From assembly GCA_030740295.1 (NCBI GenBank), contig JASLXP010000985.1, positions 1 to 29,488 on the forward strand: 29,488 bases of DNA, in the 5' to 3' direction. Made by a program: the position numbers and the translations under genes. Position 1 is the first letter of the stretch, and every line of letters starts with the position of its first letter. The notes under the pieces are model-generated. The model saw nothing but the letters and a program-made list of their open reading frames with translations. It did no database searches and had not been told where the DNA came from. Source of the DNA: Planctomycetota bacterium (lineage in GTDB: Bacteria > Planctomycetota > PUPC01 > JACPCR01). This document shows, one piece after another, positions 15,535-24,624 of the stretch.

Positions 15535-16254
15535 ATGAGCGAACGACCAGTTACGACGGTTCTTTTTGACCTGGACGACACTTTATTTGACCATCGGCAC
15601 AGTTGTATGGCCGGCCTGAGAGCGATGAGGGATCTGATGCTGTGCCTTGATGGCGTCTCGGACGAAAAACTGGAACAGACCTATCATTACTGGCTCGAGC
15701 TGGTCCATAAACGAGTATTGACGGGTGAGGTCAATTCGGAAGAGGCCCGCGTGGAGAGGCTGACAGGCTTTTTCGGTGAATTTGATCATGAGGTCAGCGA
15801 AAAGGAGCTTTCGGTTGCGACTGAACGTTATACAGGGTCTTATCAGAAAAGTCGGCGCACGGTGCCGGGCAGCGTGGAAGTCCTGGAAGCGCTCAGCGGT
15901 CAGGTCAAATTAGGCATCCTTTCGAACAACCTGGTGGAGCATCAATTGCCGAAGATTAAGGACCTTGAAATAGGCCAATTCTTTGAATCGGTTACTATTT
16001 CTGAGGAGGCGGGAGCAAAAAAGCCCGAGCCGGAGATCTTTCAGATTGCGATGGAGCGACTCGCCTCGAGACCAGAGGAGACGGTGATGGTCGGCGACTC
16101 CTGGGAATCAGACATCGTCGGCGCTACTTCCTTTGGGATCAGGAGTGTCTGGGTGAATCGCTACGGCATCGAGATACCCGATGAGGGTGTTGCCGCGATA
16201 CTGGATTCGTTTCAGCCGGCGACGGCTGCGGTTGATGCGATCCTTAATGCGTGA
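15535..16254 (+). CDS. HAD-superfamily hydrolase
   Basis: A 239-residue haloacid-dehalogenase-type phosphatase. Motif I is FDLDDT (nucleophile Asp12, acid Asp14), motif II LGILSNN, motif III the Lys in GAKKPEPEIF, motif IV VGDSWESDIVGA. A helical cap (about residues 18-90) marks subclass I, similar to YjjG/phosphoglycolate-phosphatase relatives; the substrate cannot be read from sequence. It starts six bases after the ABC gene with GAGGTG upstream, so it is probably co-transcribed. Confidence 0.9.
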   Translation: MSERPVTTVLFDLDDTLFDHRHSCMAGLRAMRDLMLCLDGVSDEKLEQTYHYWLELVHKRVLTGEVNSEEARVERLTGFFGEFDHEVSEKELSVATERYTGSYQKSRRTVPGSVEVLEALSGQVKLGILSNNLVEHQLPKIKDLEIGQFFESVTISEEAGAKKPEPEIFQIAMERLASRPEETVMVGDSWESDIVGATSFGIRSVWVNRYGIEIPDEGVAAILDSFQPATAAVDAILNA

Positions 16255-16268
16255 TAGCGGGCGGCGAA

Positions 16269-17177
16269 TCACCTCTCTATTCCGTTCATCGTCTCCAGTG
16301 CCAGAGCCAGGGCATGTGTGCCGAGTCGGCCGTTGCCCTGGGCCTGAACGGCCAGGTAAAGTTGGTGGGCGAGGGCGAGTCCGGGCAGGCAGAGGTCCAT
16401 TCGCTTGGCTTCGTCGAGAGCGATGCCCATGTCTTTGATGAAGTGCTCGACAAAAAAGCCAGGGTCAAAATTACGGTTCACGATACGGGGGCCGAGGTTG
16501 TTTATTGACCATGAACCGGCTGCTCCGGCGCCGACTGCGGCAATGACGGTCTCCAAATCCAATCCGGCCTTGTGACCATAAAGGAGGCCTTCAACGACTC
16601 CGATCATGTTGGAAGCGATGAGGATCTGGTTCACCATTTTTGTGTGCTGGCCAGCTCCGGCCGGGCCGAGGTGGACGATGTTCTTGCCCATGGCTTCGAA
16701 GAACGGATTTGCTGCCTGCACGGCCTCTTCATCGCCGCCGATCATGATGGAGAGGCGGGCTTCTTTGGCGCCGACATCGCCGCCGGATACGGGAGCGTCG
16801 ATGGAGTGCACGCCTTTGCTTTGGGCCGCCTCATAGATCTCCTTCGCCAGCGATGGCTCGCTGGTCGTCATATCGACGATGATCCCTCGCTCTTTCATAC
16901 CGGCCAGCGCTCCAGATTCGCCGAAGGTGACTTCGCGGACATCTGACGGGAAACCGACAATCGTGAATACAACGTCGGAATTCTCTGCGACCTCTCTCGG
17001 CGATGATGCGACGGTGGCGCCCTTCTCTTTAAGCGCGTCGGTCTTCGAGACCGTGCGGTTAAAAACCGTTGCGCTGAATCCGGCGTTCATGCAGTGCTCA
17101 CACATCCTGCGTCCCATGACGCCCGTTCCGATCCAGCCGATGCGGGTGGTGCCGGGGGTGATTTCTACGATGCTCAT
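16269..17177 (-). CDS. NAD(P)-dependent beta-hydroxyacid dehydrogenase (3-hydroxyisobutyrate dehydrogenase family)
   Basis: A 302-residue oxidoreductase of the 6-phosphogluconate/3-hydroxyisobutyrate dehydrogenase family, acting on small beta-hydroxy acids or their semialdehydes. The Rossmann loop is [10 protein letters not shown], the substrate loop [11 protein letters not shown], and the catalytic Lys lies in HTKMVNQ; the helical C-terminal domain contains [14 protein letters not shown]. Length is normal. ATG start with GGAG eight bases upstream. The exact substrate (hydroxyisobutyrate, glyoxylate/succinic semialdehyde, tartronate) cannot be decided. It converges on the HAD gene; a heptanucleotide repeat array lies 77 bases upstream of its start. 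Confidence 0.92.
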   Translation of the reverse strand: MSIVEITPGTTRIGWIGTGVMGRRMCEHCMNAGFSATVFNRTVSKTDALKEKGATVASSPREVAENSDVVFTIVGFPSDVREVTFGESGALAGMKERGIIVDMTTSEPSLAKEIYEAAQSKGVHSIDAPVSGGDVGAKEARLSIMIGGDEEAVQAANPFFEAMGKNIVHLGPAGAGQHTKMVNQILIASNMIGVVEGLLYGHKAGLDLETVIAAVGAGAAGSWSINNLGPRIVNRNFDPGFFVEHFIKDMGIALDEAKRMDLCLPGLALAHQLYLAVQAQGNGRLGTHALALALETMNGIER

Positions 17178-17674
17178 TTTGTCGCTCCAATTGTTGTCTG
17201 TGATGTAATGCCCAAGCGATTGAAACGACGGCGCGAAGGCATGTCAAACAGGCGAATGAGTAATGAGTAATGAGTAATGAGTAATGAGTAATGAGTAATG
17301 AGTAATGAGTAATGAATGCCGGTTCTGTCTGGTCGCTGGTTCTGAAAGAGACAGAGACTATGCTCGAGGGATGTTGTTGGTTTTCGGGACCTTGCCGGAA
17401 AGGCAGATGGGATTATCGATTCCGGCAGGCACATCGTGACAGAGACAGACACTCCCTTCTGCAATCTCTACGTCTTGATGCAGGAAAGGATGGGCGTTTC
17501 TATTGAGAGCTTCGGCGACAGTGCGGGGAAGGTGGAGCTGGCTTAATGTGATCCTGTTGCTCGCGACAAGTTGAGCGGTCGCGGAGCGACTGAGCTACAG
17601 ACTGGATTTGCGTCGATAGTGCGAGTCGGATATGCCCTGCTCTGCTGACGCTCCGAAACTCGCTCTTCAACACA
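17178..17674. other. intergenic region with tandem repeat
   Basis: About 500 bases between the divergent dehydrogenase and carboxypeptidase genes. It contains the heptanucleotide array at 17255-17315 and a small inverted repeat near 17565-17590 (CGCGAC ... GTCGCG). I find no credible coding frame or RNA gene. Promoters for both neighbours should be here, but no strong -35/-10 pair stands out. Confidence 0.5.
17255..17315. repeat. heptanucleotide tandem repeat (AATGAGT)8
   Basis: Eight perfect copies of AATGAGT run from 17255 to 17310, followed by a partial copy AATGA. The opposite strand reads ACTCATT. Perfect copies suggest recent slippage; copy number probably varies between strains. Confidence 0.97.
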
Positions 17675-19309
17675 ATGGCTAAGAAAAAGCTACCAAACCT
17701 GCCGTTCAAGAAATTTTTCACACACGAAGAGTTCGCCGACTTTCTCAAAAAGCTCCCTGCCGCACGCCCCGATCTCTGCCAACTGAGCTCGCTTGGAAAA
17801 TCACGTGAAGACCGAGACGTTTCACTCTTGACGATCACGGATTTCAGCACGGGCGCGGCCGAAGATAAGCCGGCGTATCTGATACAGGGAAACATCCACG
17901 CGGGAGAATTGGCGGGCACGCATGCGGCCCTTTATACGGCGCAGCAACTACTGGCAGATGCCCCGAAATCAGATCTGCTGAAGCGAGTCGCCTTCTATAT
18001 GGTGCCGCGACTGAATCCGGATGGCGCGCATTACTGCGCGGCCACATTCGGCAAACTGCGCAGCCGGACGGACCGCTCTGAGCGCGAGCCGAACACGCTC
18101 TACCAGGAGGATGTCAATGGCGACGGCGTTCTACTCTCCATGCGGCAGAGGCACCCGGATGGGCAGTTTGTGAAAGATCCGAAAGATTCGCGGCTGATGA
18201 TTCGCCGTCGCTCAAAATCGAAAGGGCCGTTTTATCGAGTGTTTCCGGAGGGCGTGATTCACGTTTGGGACGGAACGGATAACTTGAAGATTGAAGGCCG
18301 CTCATTCGACTGGAATCGAAACTGGTCTTACGACTGGCGTCCCGAGCCGGAACAGGGGGGCGCGGGTGACTTTCCTTTCAGCGAGCCGGAGATGCACGCG
18401 CTTGGCGAGTTCATCCACAGCCGTCCGAACATCTATGGCGTGCTCGGTTATCACACTGGCCCGGCCGCGGTGTTGCGTCCGCCATCAACGGGTTCGCTGA
18501 GCGACCTTGATGCGGGCGACGATCGCATGATGGATGACATCGCACGCATTGGTGAAAAACATACGGGTTTCCCCATCGTGCCGGTCGTCAAGTATCGGAA
18601 TAAGCGGGACCGCGACTGCAACCTGCGGGGCCACTTCCATAATTTCGGCTATCACCACCTTGGGCTCTTTGTCTTCGAATTCGAGCTCGGACAGATCTGG
18701 GACAGCGCGGGTATCAGCACAGACATTCGTTTTGCGACCGAAACCGAGGAGGAACAGGAGCAGCACTTGCGCAAGGTCATGAAATGGTGGGATCGGCAGA
18801 AGAGACGAGAGCCGCTGTTCGAGCCCTGGAAGCGATTCAAGCATCCGCAGCTTGGGCAGGTCGAGGTCGGCGGCTTCATCTTCCCTCACCAGATCAATCC
18901 AACTCTCAAGGCGCTGTCAAAGATCAGCAGGGACACGTACAAGTTCACCCTCGAGCACGCGGAGATGCATCCGCAGGTCGTGCTGGAAGAAGTCGCTGCG
19001 GAAAAGGTCGGTGATGATGTGTGGCGCATCCGGGCCCGCGTGGCCAATCGGGGAGAATTGCCGACCCACGTGACAAACAAAGGCCGCGGTCTGCGAAGAC
19101 TCAGGCCAGTGAAAGTGGAGTTTCGCCCGGCTGAAGGTGTGGAGCTGCTGTCCAACATTGGCCACAAGAGCGTCGGTCATCTGGGCGGCGTTACCGGAAG
19201 CCGCGATCTCGAGTGGTTTGTAGGTGCCGGAGGCAAGGTGAAGGCTCTGTGCGAGATCAGGGTTCTCGGCGGGACGGGCGGGAATTGTGTTGTTGAGGTC
19301 GGTGCTTGA
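17675..19309 (+). CDS. M14-family zinc carboxypeptidase-like protein
   Basis: A 544-residue metallopeptidase-like protein. The M14 zinc site is complete: HAGE (His75, Glu78) and GYHTG (His260). A candidate catalytic Glu lies in FVFEFEL (Glu335 or Glu337). PRLNPDGAH is the usual loop after the first zinc motif. An insertion of ~100 residues between about 125 and 245 (with EDVNGDG) is typical of the larger environmental M14 group. The last ~130 residues look like a beta-sandwich (VWRIRARVANRGELPTHVT). No signal peptide, so it is probably cytoplasmic. ATG start, poor ribosome site. The substrate could be peptides or amidated sugars. Confidence 0.88.
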   Translation: MAKKKLPNLPFKKFFTHEEFADFLKKLPAARPDLCQLSSLGKSREDRDVSLLTITDFSTGAAEDKPAYLIQGNIHAGELAGTHAALYTAQQLLADAPKSDLLKRVAFYMVPRLNPDGAHYCAATFGKLRSRTDRSEREPNTLYQEDVNGDGVLLSMRQRHPDGQFVKDPKDSRLMIRRRSKSKGPFYRVFPEGVIHVWDGTDNLKIEGRSFDWNRNWSYDWRPEPEQGGAGDFPFSEPEMHALGEFIHSRPNIYGVLGYHTGPAAVLRPPSTGSLSDLDAGDDRMMDDIARIGEKHTGFPIVPVVKYRNKRDRDCNLRGHFHNFGYHHLGLFVFEFELGQIWDSAGISTDIRFATETEEEQEQHLRKVMKWWDRQKRREPLFEPWKRFKHPQLGQVEVGGFIFPHQINPTLKALSKISRDTYKFTLEHAEMHPQVVLEEVAAEKVGDDVWRIRARVANRGELPTHVTNKGRGLRRLRPVKVEFRPAEGVELLSNIGHKSVGHLGGVTGSRDLEWFVGAGGKVKALCEIRVLGGTGGNCVVEVGA

Positions 19310-19393
19310 AGTGAAAAGGCTGGCCCAGGTTTGTTAAGTTAAAACGCCCCTGCTTTCCTATCGTGTCTGTCTCTGGCAATTACCTCGCCAGAC

Positions 19394-19424
19394 AAAAAAA
19401 GGGACGACCATTCGGTCGTCCCTT
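19394..19424 (-). terminator. rho-independent terminator for the minus-strand operon
   Basis: GGGACGACC (19401-19409), loop ATTC and GGTCGTCCC (19414-19422) form a perfect 9 bp stem, extended by AA/TT. Read on the minus strand it is followed by seven T, ideal for ending the operon whose last gene stops at 19463. On the plus strand the tail is only TTCTTAAA, so it may also weakly stop transcripts from the carboxypeptidase gene. Confidence 0.92.
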
Positions 19425-19462
19425 CTTAAATCAACCCTCGAGGGCAACGATTGGATTGATTC

Positions 19463-20494
19463 TTATTTCTCCAACTGTGGGCGCTCAGCTCCTCCTCCCG
19501 GCTGACCTCCACCCGGCTGACCACCTCGGCGGTCCCCTCCCGGGCGACCGAATCCACCTCCCGGATGGCCTCCCCGGCCGCGCATCATCATCATGGGATT
19601 GAAGCTCTGGCGTCCACGGCCCTGGAGCGCTTCTTCGGAATCGCCCAGGGTGTAGTGGTCTTTCAGCTCGACTGCTTCCTCGTAAGTAAGAATCTGTGTG
19701 ATTGATTTGAGGGTGTTGACCGCTTCGTCGGGTTTCTCAGCACGGGAGTATGCCGAGGCCAGCGCACGCAAGATATCGACTTTATCGCCTTTGTCTTGAG
19801 TCTGCTTGGCGAGCTCGGTGAGCGTATCAATGGCGAGCTGCAGGTCTTTGGCCTGGTTCTGGAACATGTCGAGCAGTTCCTTCAAAGAGCGGGCGCGAAG
19901 TTTGCCTTCTACCTGCAGATACTCTTCTGCAGCGTGCGAATAATAGTTGAGCCCCTGGCGATATATCTGCGCGGAATTGAATCGTGCGGCGCCCTTGGCT
20001 TCTGCGTCCGGGCTCTTGTCGATGATGATCTTCAGTGAATCGACCGCTTCGACGTATTTTTGGGCTTTGAAATAGGTCTCGGCAAGGTCGTGATAGGTCG
20101 CGTCGAGCGGATTCATTGAGACCTTCGCGAACATCTGCTGCTGCGCACGCGCCTGCATCATGCGACGCATCATTTCACGCGGGTCCTGGCGTCCTCCCTG
20201 CTGGCCTCCCCGGTTGCCGCCCCGGTTTCCAAAACCGGCCGCGGTGCGGGCGTCCTGGACTTTTTTGGCGACGGCCTGTTCTTTTTCAGAAAGCTCCTCG
20301 CCTCGTTGCGACTTTTGAACGATCCCCCGGATCTGATCTTTGGTGTAGCCTTCCTTCTCGAGATCCTCGAGGAGTTTCTTAAAGGCTTCATGTCCTTCCC
20401 GGCCCTTCTTCTTGTCATCACGTTCCTGTGCGGAAACCGAGGTTATCGCGACGGCTAATGCCATCGCTGAGATTACGGCGAAAGTACGCTTCAT
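19463..20494 (-). CDS. exported TPR-like protein with Gly/Arg-rich tail
   Basis: A 343-residue exported protein. The Sec signal is clear (MKRTFAVISAMALAVAITSVSA, written here in full only as residues 1-22). A charged helical segment (~25-85) is followed by a Gly/Arg/Gln-rich linker, then TPR-like helices at ~125-285 (YHDLAETYFKAQKYVEAVDSL; ARFNSAQIYRQGLNYYSHA; LRALASAYSRAEKPDEAV). The last ~50 residues are low-complexity Gly/Pro/Arg (PGGGFGRPGG, GGQPGGG). ATG start with an AGGGGGA ribosome site. It follows the sigma/anti-sigma/Spy-like genes after 127 bases, and ends before a strong terminator. Function unknown; probably an envelope protein of that regulon. Confidence 0.82.
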   Translation of the reverse strand: MKRTFAVISAMALAVAITSVSAQERDDKKKGREGHEAFKKLLEDLEKEGYTKDQIRGIVQKSQRGEELSEKEQAVAKKVQDARTAAGFGNRGGNRGGQQGGRQDPREMMRRMMQARAQQQMFAKVSMNPLDATYHDLAETYFKAQKYVEAVDSLKIIIDKSPDAEAKGAARFNSAQIYRQGLNYYSHAAEEYLQVEGKLRARSLKELLDMFQNQAKDLQLAIDTLTELAKQTQDKGDKVDILRALASAYSRAEKPDEAVNTLKSITQILTYEEAVELKDHYTLGDSEEALQGRGRQSFNPMMMMRGRGGHPGGGFGRPGGDRRGGQPGGGQPGGGAERPQLEK

Positions 20495-20621
20495 AGCTGA
20501 ATCCCCCTGTGTGGTTGGGTAAAAGGTTCGTTGTGGTCCAGTCGCTCCGCGGCTGGTAATAGCGGTTGCTAAACGCCCGCGCCACGAGTTCGAATGCGGT
20601 CGCGAAGCGCCCGCACATTCT

Positions 20622-21155
20622 CTATTCCTCCAATTCCGGCCGTCTTGGCATTCGTTCCGGTCTCTGGCCTTGCCGAGCGCCGTGCATGCCTCCGCGCTTC
20701 ATGCGCATCATTTCCTTACGTCTGTGGTCAATTCTGAGGCGAATCTCTCGAAACCGTTGCGTCTGTTCAGTGGTCAGGACAGTCTCGACCTCCGTCATGA
20801 ATGTCTTCCGCTGCTGCATCATCTCCTGGCGCATCTGGCGATGGAATTCTCTCTCAGCACTGTGGTGTTTATCAAACAAACTGCTGAGAGATTCAAGCCG
20901 CGCGTCATCGAGTTGCAGCTCGTTCGTGAGCTTCTTCAGAATCATCTCTTTGTGTTTGGGTGAAGCCATGCCTCCATGCGGAGTATGATGCTTGCCAACC
21001 GGACGCGGTCTCTCGCTGGTGGGCTTCATAGAATCTTCAGTGGCCTGGGCCGGCGATAACAACTGCTGATCGACGAGGATGCCGATGACGATGCCCAGTC
21101 CGAGATTTACCATAAGGAGGGCAACGATCCATTTGCCCGAGCTGAATGCCTTCAT
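20622..21155 (-). CDS. Spy/CpxP-like membrane-anchored periplasmic protein
   Basis: A 177-residue protein with an N-terminal anchor (WIVALLMVNLGLGIVIGILV) and a helical, Met/His/Arg-rich periplasmic part. The segment from LTNELQLDDARLESL to TVLTTEQTQRFREI matches the LTxxQ-type hairpin of Spy/CpxP/zinc-resistance proteins, which bind metals or unfolded proteins and often modulate envelope stress sensors. I use ATG 21155 because a GGAGGA site lies just upstream and the ATG overlaps the anti-sigma stop (ATGA). The His/Met-rich stretches (KHHTPHGG, RMKRGGMHG) could bind metal. Role in sensing is inferred from its position after the anti-sigma gene. Confidence 0.82.
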   Translation of the reverse strand: MKAFSSGKWIVALLMVNLGLGIVIGILVDQQLLSPAQATEDSMKPTSERPRPVGKHHTPHGGMASPKHKEMILKKLTNELQLDDARLESLSSLFDKHHSAEREFHRQMRQEMMQQRKTFMTEVETVLTTEQTQRFREIRLRIDHRRKEMMRMKRGGMHGARQGQRPERMPRRPELEE

Positions 21156-21628
21156 GGTGATTCCTCCGATTCGGTGACAAGGGAGGATAGCCCCCAAACG
21201 TCCGCTTCCGTCTCAGAATTATAATCAAGCTCGGACTCCAGGTACGCCTGGGCCAGTTCTCCATCGGTGATGTTCTGCGATCTCGAATGCATGCCGCGAA
21301 GGACGAAACCAGAAAGGACAACCATCAGCATGGCTGCCAGAGGTACAAACCAGCGGGCGAAACGTTCTACCTCCTCGAAGAGAATGAGCTTAGCCTCCCG
21401 GGCCTTTGCATCACTTGACCTCAGGCGTTCCATCACGTCGATAAGGACGGCTTCCGTTTCTACTTCAGGCAGGCCCTGAATCAACTGTCGCATCCGATTC
21501 TGTTCACGCCATTCACGTTCACAGGCTTCGCAGGTTTCGAGGTGCGACTGGAGATCCTGCTCTTCATCGGAGCTCAGACGCGCATCGAGGGCGCGGGAAA
21601 TCAATCGCTGGCAAGGGTCACAGTTCAT
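21152..21628 (-). CDS. zf-HC2 transmembrane anti-sigma factor
   Basis: An anti-sigma factor of about 158 residues that should hold the upstream ECF sigma factor at the membrane. The zinc anti-sigma motif is HLETCEAC (H29, C33, C36) with Cys3/Cys6 as further ligand. One membrane helix lies near residues 88-106 (WFVPLAAMLMVVLSGFVL), and a short acidic periplasmic tail follows. ATG 21628 is preferred over the in-frame TTG 21637. It overlaps the sigma gene by 11 bases and its stop overlaps the next start, a typical translationally coupled pair. Confidence 0.9.
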   Translation of the reverse strand: MNCDPCQRLISRALDARLSSDEEQDLQSHLETCEACEREWREQNRMRQLIQGLPEVETEAVLIDVMERLRSSDAKAREAKLILFEEVERFARWFVPLAAMLMVVLSGFVLRGMHSRSQNITDGELAQAYLESELDYNSETEADVWGLSSLVTESEESP

Positions 21629-22196
21629 CTCTGGCAATCAAGGGTTCAAGGACTTGTTTGAGTTTCTGTCGGGCTCTGAATAAACGGGATTCAACGGTGC
21701 CCAGAGAGCAATTCATGGCTGCGGCGATTTCCTCGTAAGAGGCTCCCTGGAGTTCTCTGAGCATCAGGACAGTCTGGTGGTTTGGTGAGAGCTGGGCAAT
21801 TGCTGCCCGCACGACATCTCCGGCCTCTCGGCTCTGCGCTTCTTCGACCGGTCCCAGTGCTTTACCAGGCTGGTCAAACTGTTCGCGCAGGTCGGAAATG
21901 GCGTGCTTTCTCAGCCACCTCTTCTGTTTCTTCTGCAAGTCGAGGAACTTCCGAATCGCAATTTCACACAACCATGTAAAAAAAGAGCAACGGAAATCGA
22001 ATGTGTGCGCTTTGAAAAAGGCCTTTACCAGTGCTTCCTGGGCTACTTCCCTGGCGACATCCGGGCTGCCGGACATCTTGGTCAGGAAGCCGAGGAGCTT
22101 GCCTTCATGGGCATCAACGAGCGCTTCAAAGGCCTCTTCATCCCCTTCGGCAACACGTTCGACAAGCTTTCGTTCGTCTGCTTCGGGGTCTGGCAC
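21618..22196 (-). CDS. ECF-type RNA polymerase sigma factor
   Basis: A 192-residue extracytoplasmic-function sigma factor. Region 2 covers ~22-92 (AFEALVDAHEGKLLGF, DVAREVAQEALVKAF, SFFTWLCEIAIRKFLD); region 4 covers ~128-180 with LSPNHQTVLMLRELQGASYEEIAAAMNCSLGTVESRL as helix-turn-helix (core YEEIAAAMNCSLGTVESR). GTG 22196 is the only usable start before an upstream stop. It heads an operon with its anti-sigma factor and the Spy-like gene, so autoregulation is likely, but no -35 AAC-type promoter was confidently located. Confidence 0.95.
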   Translation of the reverse strand: MPDPEADERKLVERVAEGDEEAFEALVDAHEGKLLGFLTKMSGSPDVAREVAQEALVKAFFKAHTFDFRCSFFTWLCEIAIRKFLDLQKKQKRWLRKHAISDLREQFDQPGKALGPVEEAQSREAGDVVRAAIAQLSPNHQTVLMLRELQGASYEEIAAAMNCSLGTVESRLFRARQKLKQVLEPLIARDEL

Positions 22197-22419
22197 GGGC
22201 TCGGATTTCCTGTTTCAGTGAGGCTCTGACGCCGTCAGTTTTGCAGATATTCCAATCTATTGAAAGATATCGGTCATCGAGGACGAACATATGAGGGCCA
22301 TGAAAAATCCGGTATCGGGGTTACGGCTCTACACGACCGCCATCATGGTCAGAGAGCATCTGCCCGGCCGAGCCCTCGCCGGATGGACCTTTCCCATGCT
22401 CTCAATCCGACACCAGATC
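22197..22419. other. intergenic region between sigma operon and heparinase gene
   Basis: 223 bases between the start of the sigma gene and the end of the heparinase-like gene, both on the minus strand. It should hold the sigma operon promoter. I see no clear terminator for the heparinase gene and no gene. Confidence 0.4.
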
Positions 22420-24624
22420 TCAATCCAGGCCACTTTGTGGCATGACGCCCGTTGCGAGTTCCTGGCCGAGCTCCACAGGTGTACCTCTAATTGCGATTCG
22501 ACCGGAGGTCTGGTCGGTGATGTTGAAAGTGATGCTGACATCCTGTTCGCCTGCTCTGAAACTTACCGCTACCCGTTCATCACTCCTTGAAGCTTCAGCA
22601 CTGGATATATTTGCCAGACCGCTGTCCCCCACCTGTATGAGGTGCAGGAAGATGTCCTCCCTGCTCGGTTCGGCCGGTGAGACTTCCATGCGCCAGTTGC
22701 CGAGCAGCATTGCTTTGCCGGTCTTTTCCTGAAACTCCTGTTGACCGACTTTGAACTCTTCGTTCAGTTCCCAGTTTCTGCCGTTGGCCCAGAATTCTTT
22801 GCCCGGGCCGCCGATGGGGGTCAACGCGGCGCGCTCCGGGAGCAGGGCCTGGCAGAACAGGCGTCCGTCGCCTTCGTCACAGTGAAAGGTATTGGCCGTC
22901 ACCTGGGGCTCGTTCTGCGTGTGTAGCAACCAGGTTTTCCTGTAATTCGGATCGGTAGAGGTCACACGGTCGAGAATCACAAAATGGGCGGGAGGAATGA
23001 AGACGAACTGACGAAGTGCGAGCTCGCATTTTTCTTCGCTGTAACAGGCGGTCCCGTCGCTGGCGATGTATGTGTAATGGGGGTTGGTCTCGAAGGCGAG
23101 CAGTTCTCCGAGTCCCCGGCGAATCATGCCGCCGTAGTTTTCTTTTCCTTCAGGTCCTTCGTATGCCGGCCCCCAGTAAGACGGCTGAGGCTCTCCAGGC
23201 ATATGGATCAGAATGCAGTTGTGGGCCACGGTCTGCGCGTAGTAGTGGCGGAGCTGAAAATCCGTCGATTGGGCTCTCGTGCCCGTATCAAGTGCGAGAA
23301 ACCCCTTCTTGTAGATGATGAAATTGTTCTCGTCGTAGTGCCGGTGATTGATCGCGTGGCCGGCAACAGTGAAAAGGCATCGGGTGGCGTCCGGCCCGTT
23401 GCCCGACCGCATGATGATCTGCCCCATGCCTTCAAAATGGCGCGCTGCCGGCTGGGAATCATCCTGTGGCTCCGGAGCCGGCGCGTTCTCCAGTTCCGTC
23501 AAAAGGAAGGGGTAGACAGGCCAGCTCGTCGGGCCTGGGTTTTCCGGCACGATGTTCCGGATGTGAGCGGCCAGCGCAGCGCAGCGGGGATGCGACTGAC
23601 CATGGAAATGCATGATCTGTGACATGTGCTCGTAGAGAGCGTACGTGCGCAGTTGGTTGTCCCCGTGATAGGTATCGCCGCTGCCGAACTCCAACGGGTG
23701 CTCGTCTGCAGGAATCCAGTTCCACAGAATCCAGTTCGGGAACAGGGCCATGTGCGGCCAGTGCGGCGCGAGGTCCTCTCCGAACGCCGATTTCCAGGTA
23801 TGGAAGATATTGAAGGAAGCCCACGAATACGCGCCCAATGCGTAACCAGTGGTTGTCGATGCGAGGCCGCCGTCATCGAGAGCGCAGGCTTCACGGAAGT
23901 TCAGCATCTGGCTGTAGTGTTCGTATCCGGTCTGCAGTAGGCGGCCAGCCAGTTCATCTTCGATCCCATCGCCGTATCCCGCGAGCCCGGCAAACCAGGG
24001 GATGTTCTTCACGCCATAAAAACCGGTCTTGTGGTCGCTGTCATTAATTCCGAAAATAACCGGTTTGTCCGGCGCCGGCTGAATGTCTTCCACATGGCGC
24101 AGCAACGGCGCAAGGATGGCCCTGCGCTGCCCGCCGGTGAGGTCGTTACAGATCCAGTCGTAGGCCGCGATAGCGCAGACTCTCGACATGCAATACCAGT
24201 TCACGACCCTGCGGTCCCGGTAACACTGATGATAGACCTCAACGCTCACCTCCAGCATTCGCCGGGCCTTTTCGAGAAATTGGGCCTCGCCGGAAACCAG
24301 GTAAACGAAGGCCGTCTCCATCGCCTGCACGCCCCATTCGGTGGACCCCTTCACAGTCGGCATCATGAATGCCTGGCCCGCGATTTTCTGTTCTCTTTCG
24401 AATGCCGGCCCGCCCGAATCGCCTTCCGGTTCATCCGGATAGCCCTTCACCTTCTCGATCAGTCTTTCCCACGCATCTGCTGCAACGCCCAGTGCCCGCG
24501 CTCTGACAGCAGGCCAGGTTTCGCAGTTGAAGAACAGCCGGGGATGGCCCTGCCTCAGTTGCGGCAGCCAGTTTTCCAGGTCATCAGATTGGCTGAGAGG
24601 GACTGAGCCGGTCGAAGGTTCCAA
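22420..24624 (-). CDS. heparinase II/III-like protein
   Basis: A 734-residue protein with the layout of heparinase II/III and oligo-alginate lyases: an N-terminal (alpha/alpha) toroid (~25-390; for example YDWICNDLTGGQRRAIL and HPLEFGSGDTYHGDNQL) and a C-terminal beta-sandwich. The family motif AGHAINHRHYDENNFIIY around residues 420-437, followed by GFLALDTG, contains the His/Asp residues expected there. Such lyases cleave uronate-containing polysaccharides by beta-elimination. No signal peptide, so it may act on imported oligosaccharides. TTG start supported by GGAGG nine bases upstream. It is divergent from the amidohydrolase gene and probably belongs with the downstream carbohydrate genes. 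Confidence 0.88.
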   Translation of the reverse strand: MEPSTGSVPLSQSDDLENWLPQLRQGHPRLFFNCETWPAVRARALGVAADAWERLIEKVKGYPDEPEGDSGGPAFEREQKIAGQAFMMPTVKGSTEWGVQAMETAFVYLVSGEAQFLEKARRMLEVSVEVYHQCYRDRRVVNWYCMSRVCAIAAYDWICNDLTGGQRRAILAPLLRHVEDIQPAPDKPVIFGINDSDHKTGFYGVKNIPWFAGLAGYGDGIEDELAGRLLQTGYEHYSQMLNFREACALDDGGLASTTTGYALGAYSWASFNIFHTWKSAFGEDLAPHWPHMALFPNWILWNWIPADEHPLEFGSGDTYHGDNQLRTYALYEHMSQIMHFHGQSHPRCAALAAHIRNIVPENPGPTSWPVYPFLLTELENAPAPEPQDDSQPAARHFEGMGQIIMRSGNGPDATRCLFTVAGHAINHRHYDENNFIIYKKGFLALDTGTRAQSTDFQLRHYYAQTVAHNCILIHMPGEPQPSYWGPAYEGPEGKENYGGMIRRGLGELLAFETNPHYTYIASDGTACYSEEKCELALRQFVFIPPAHFVILDRVTSTDPNYRKTWLLHTQNEPQVTANTFHCDEGDGRLFCQALLPERAALTPIGGPGKEFWANGRNWELNEEFKVGQQEFQEKTGKAMLLGNWRMEVSPAEPSREDIFLHLIQVGDSGLANISSAEASRSDERVAVSFRAGEQDVSITFNITDQTSGRIAIRGTPVELGQELATGVMPQSGLD

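Noticed and set aside
17255..17315. CRISPR array
   Set aside because: The unit is only seven bases and has no spacers; it is a simple tandem repeat.
22984..23622. Long plus-strand open frame inside the heparinase-like gene
   Set aside because: It is a shadow of the GC-rich antisense frame, with no motifs or ribosome site; the same holds for 24031-24606 and 27273-27929.
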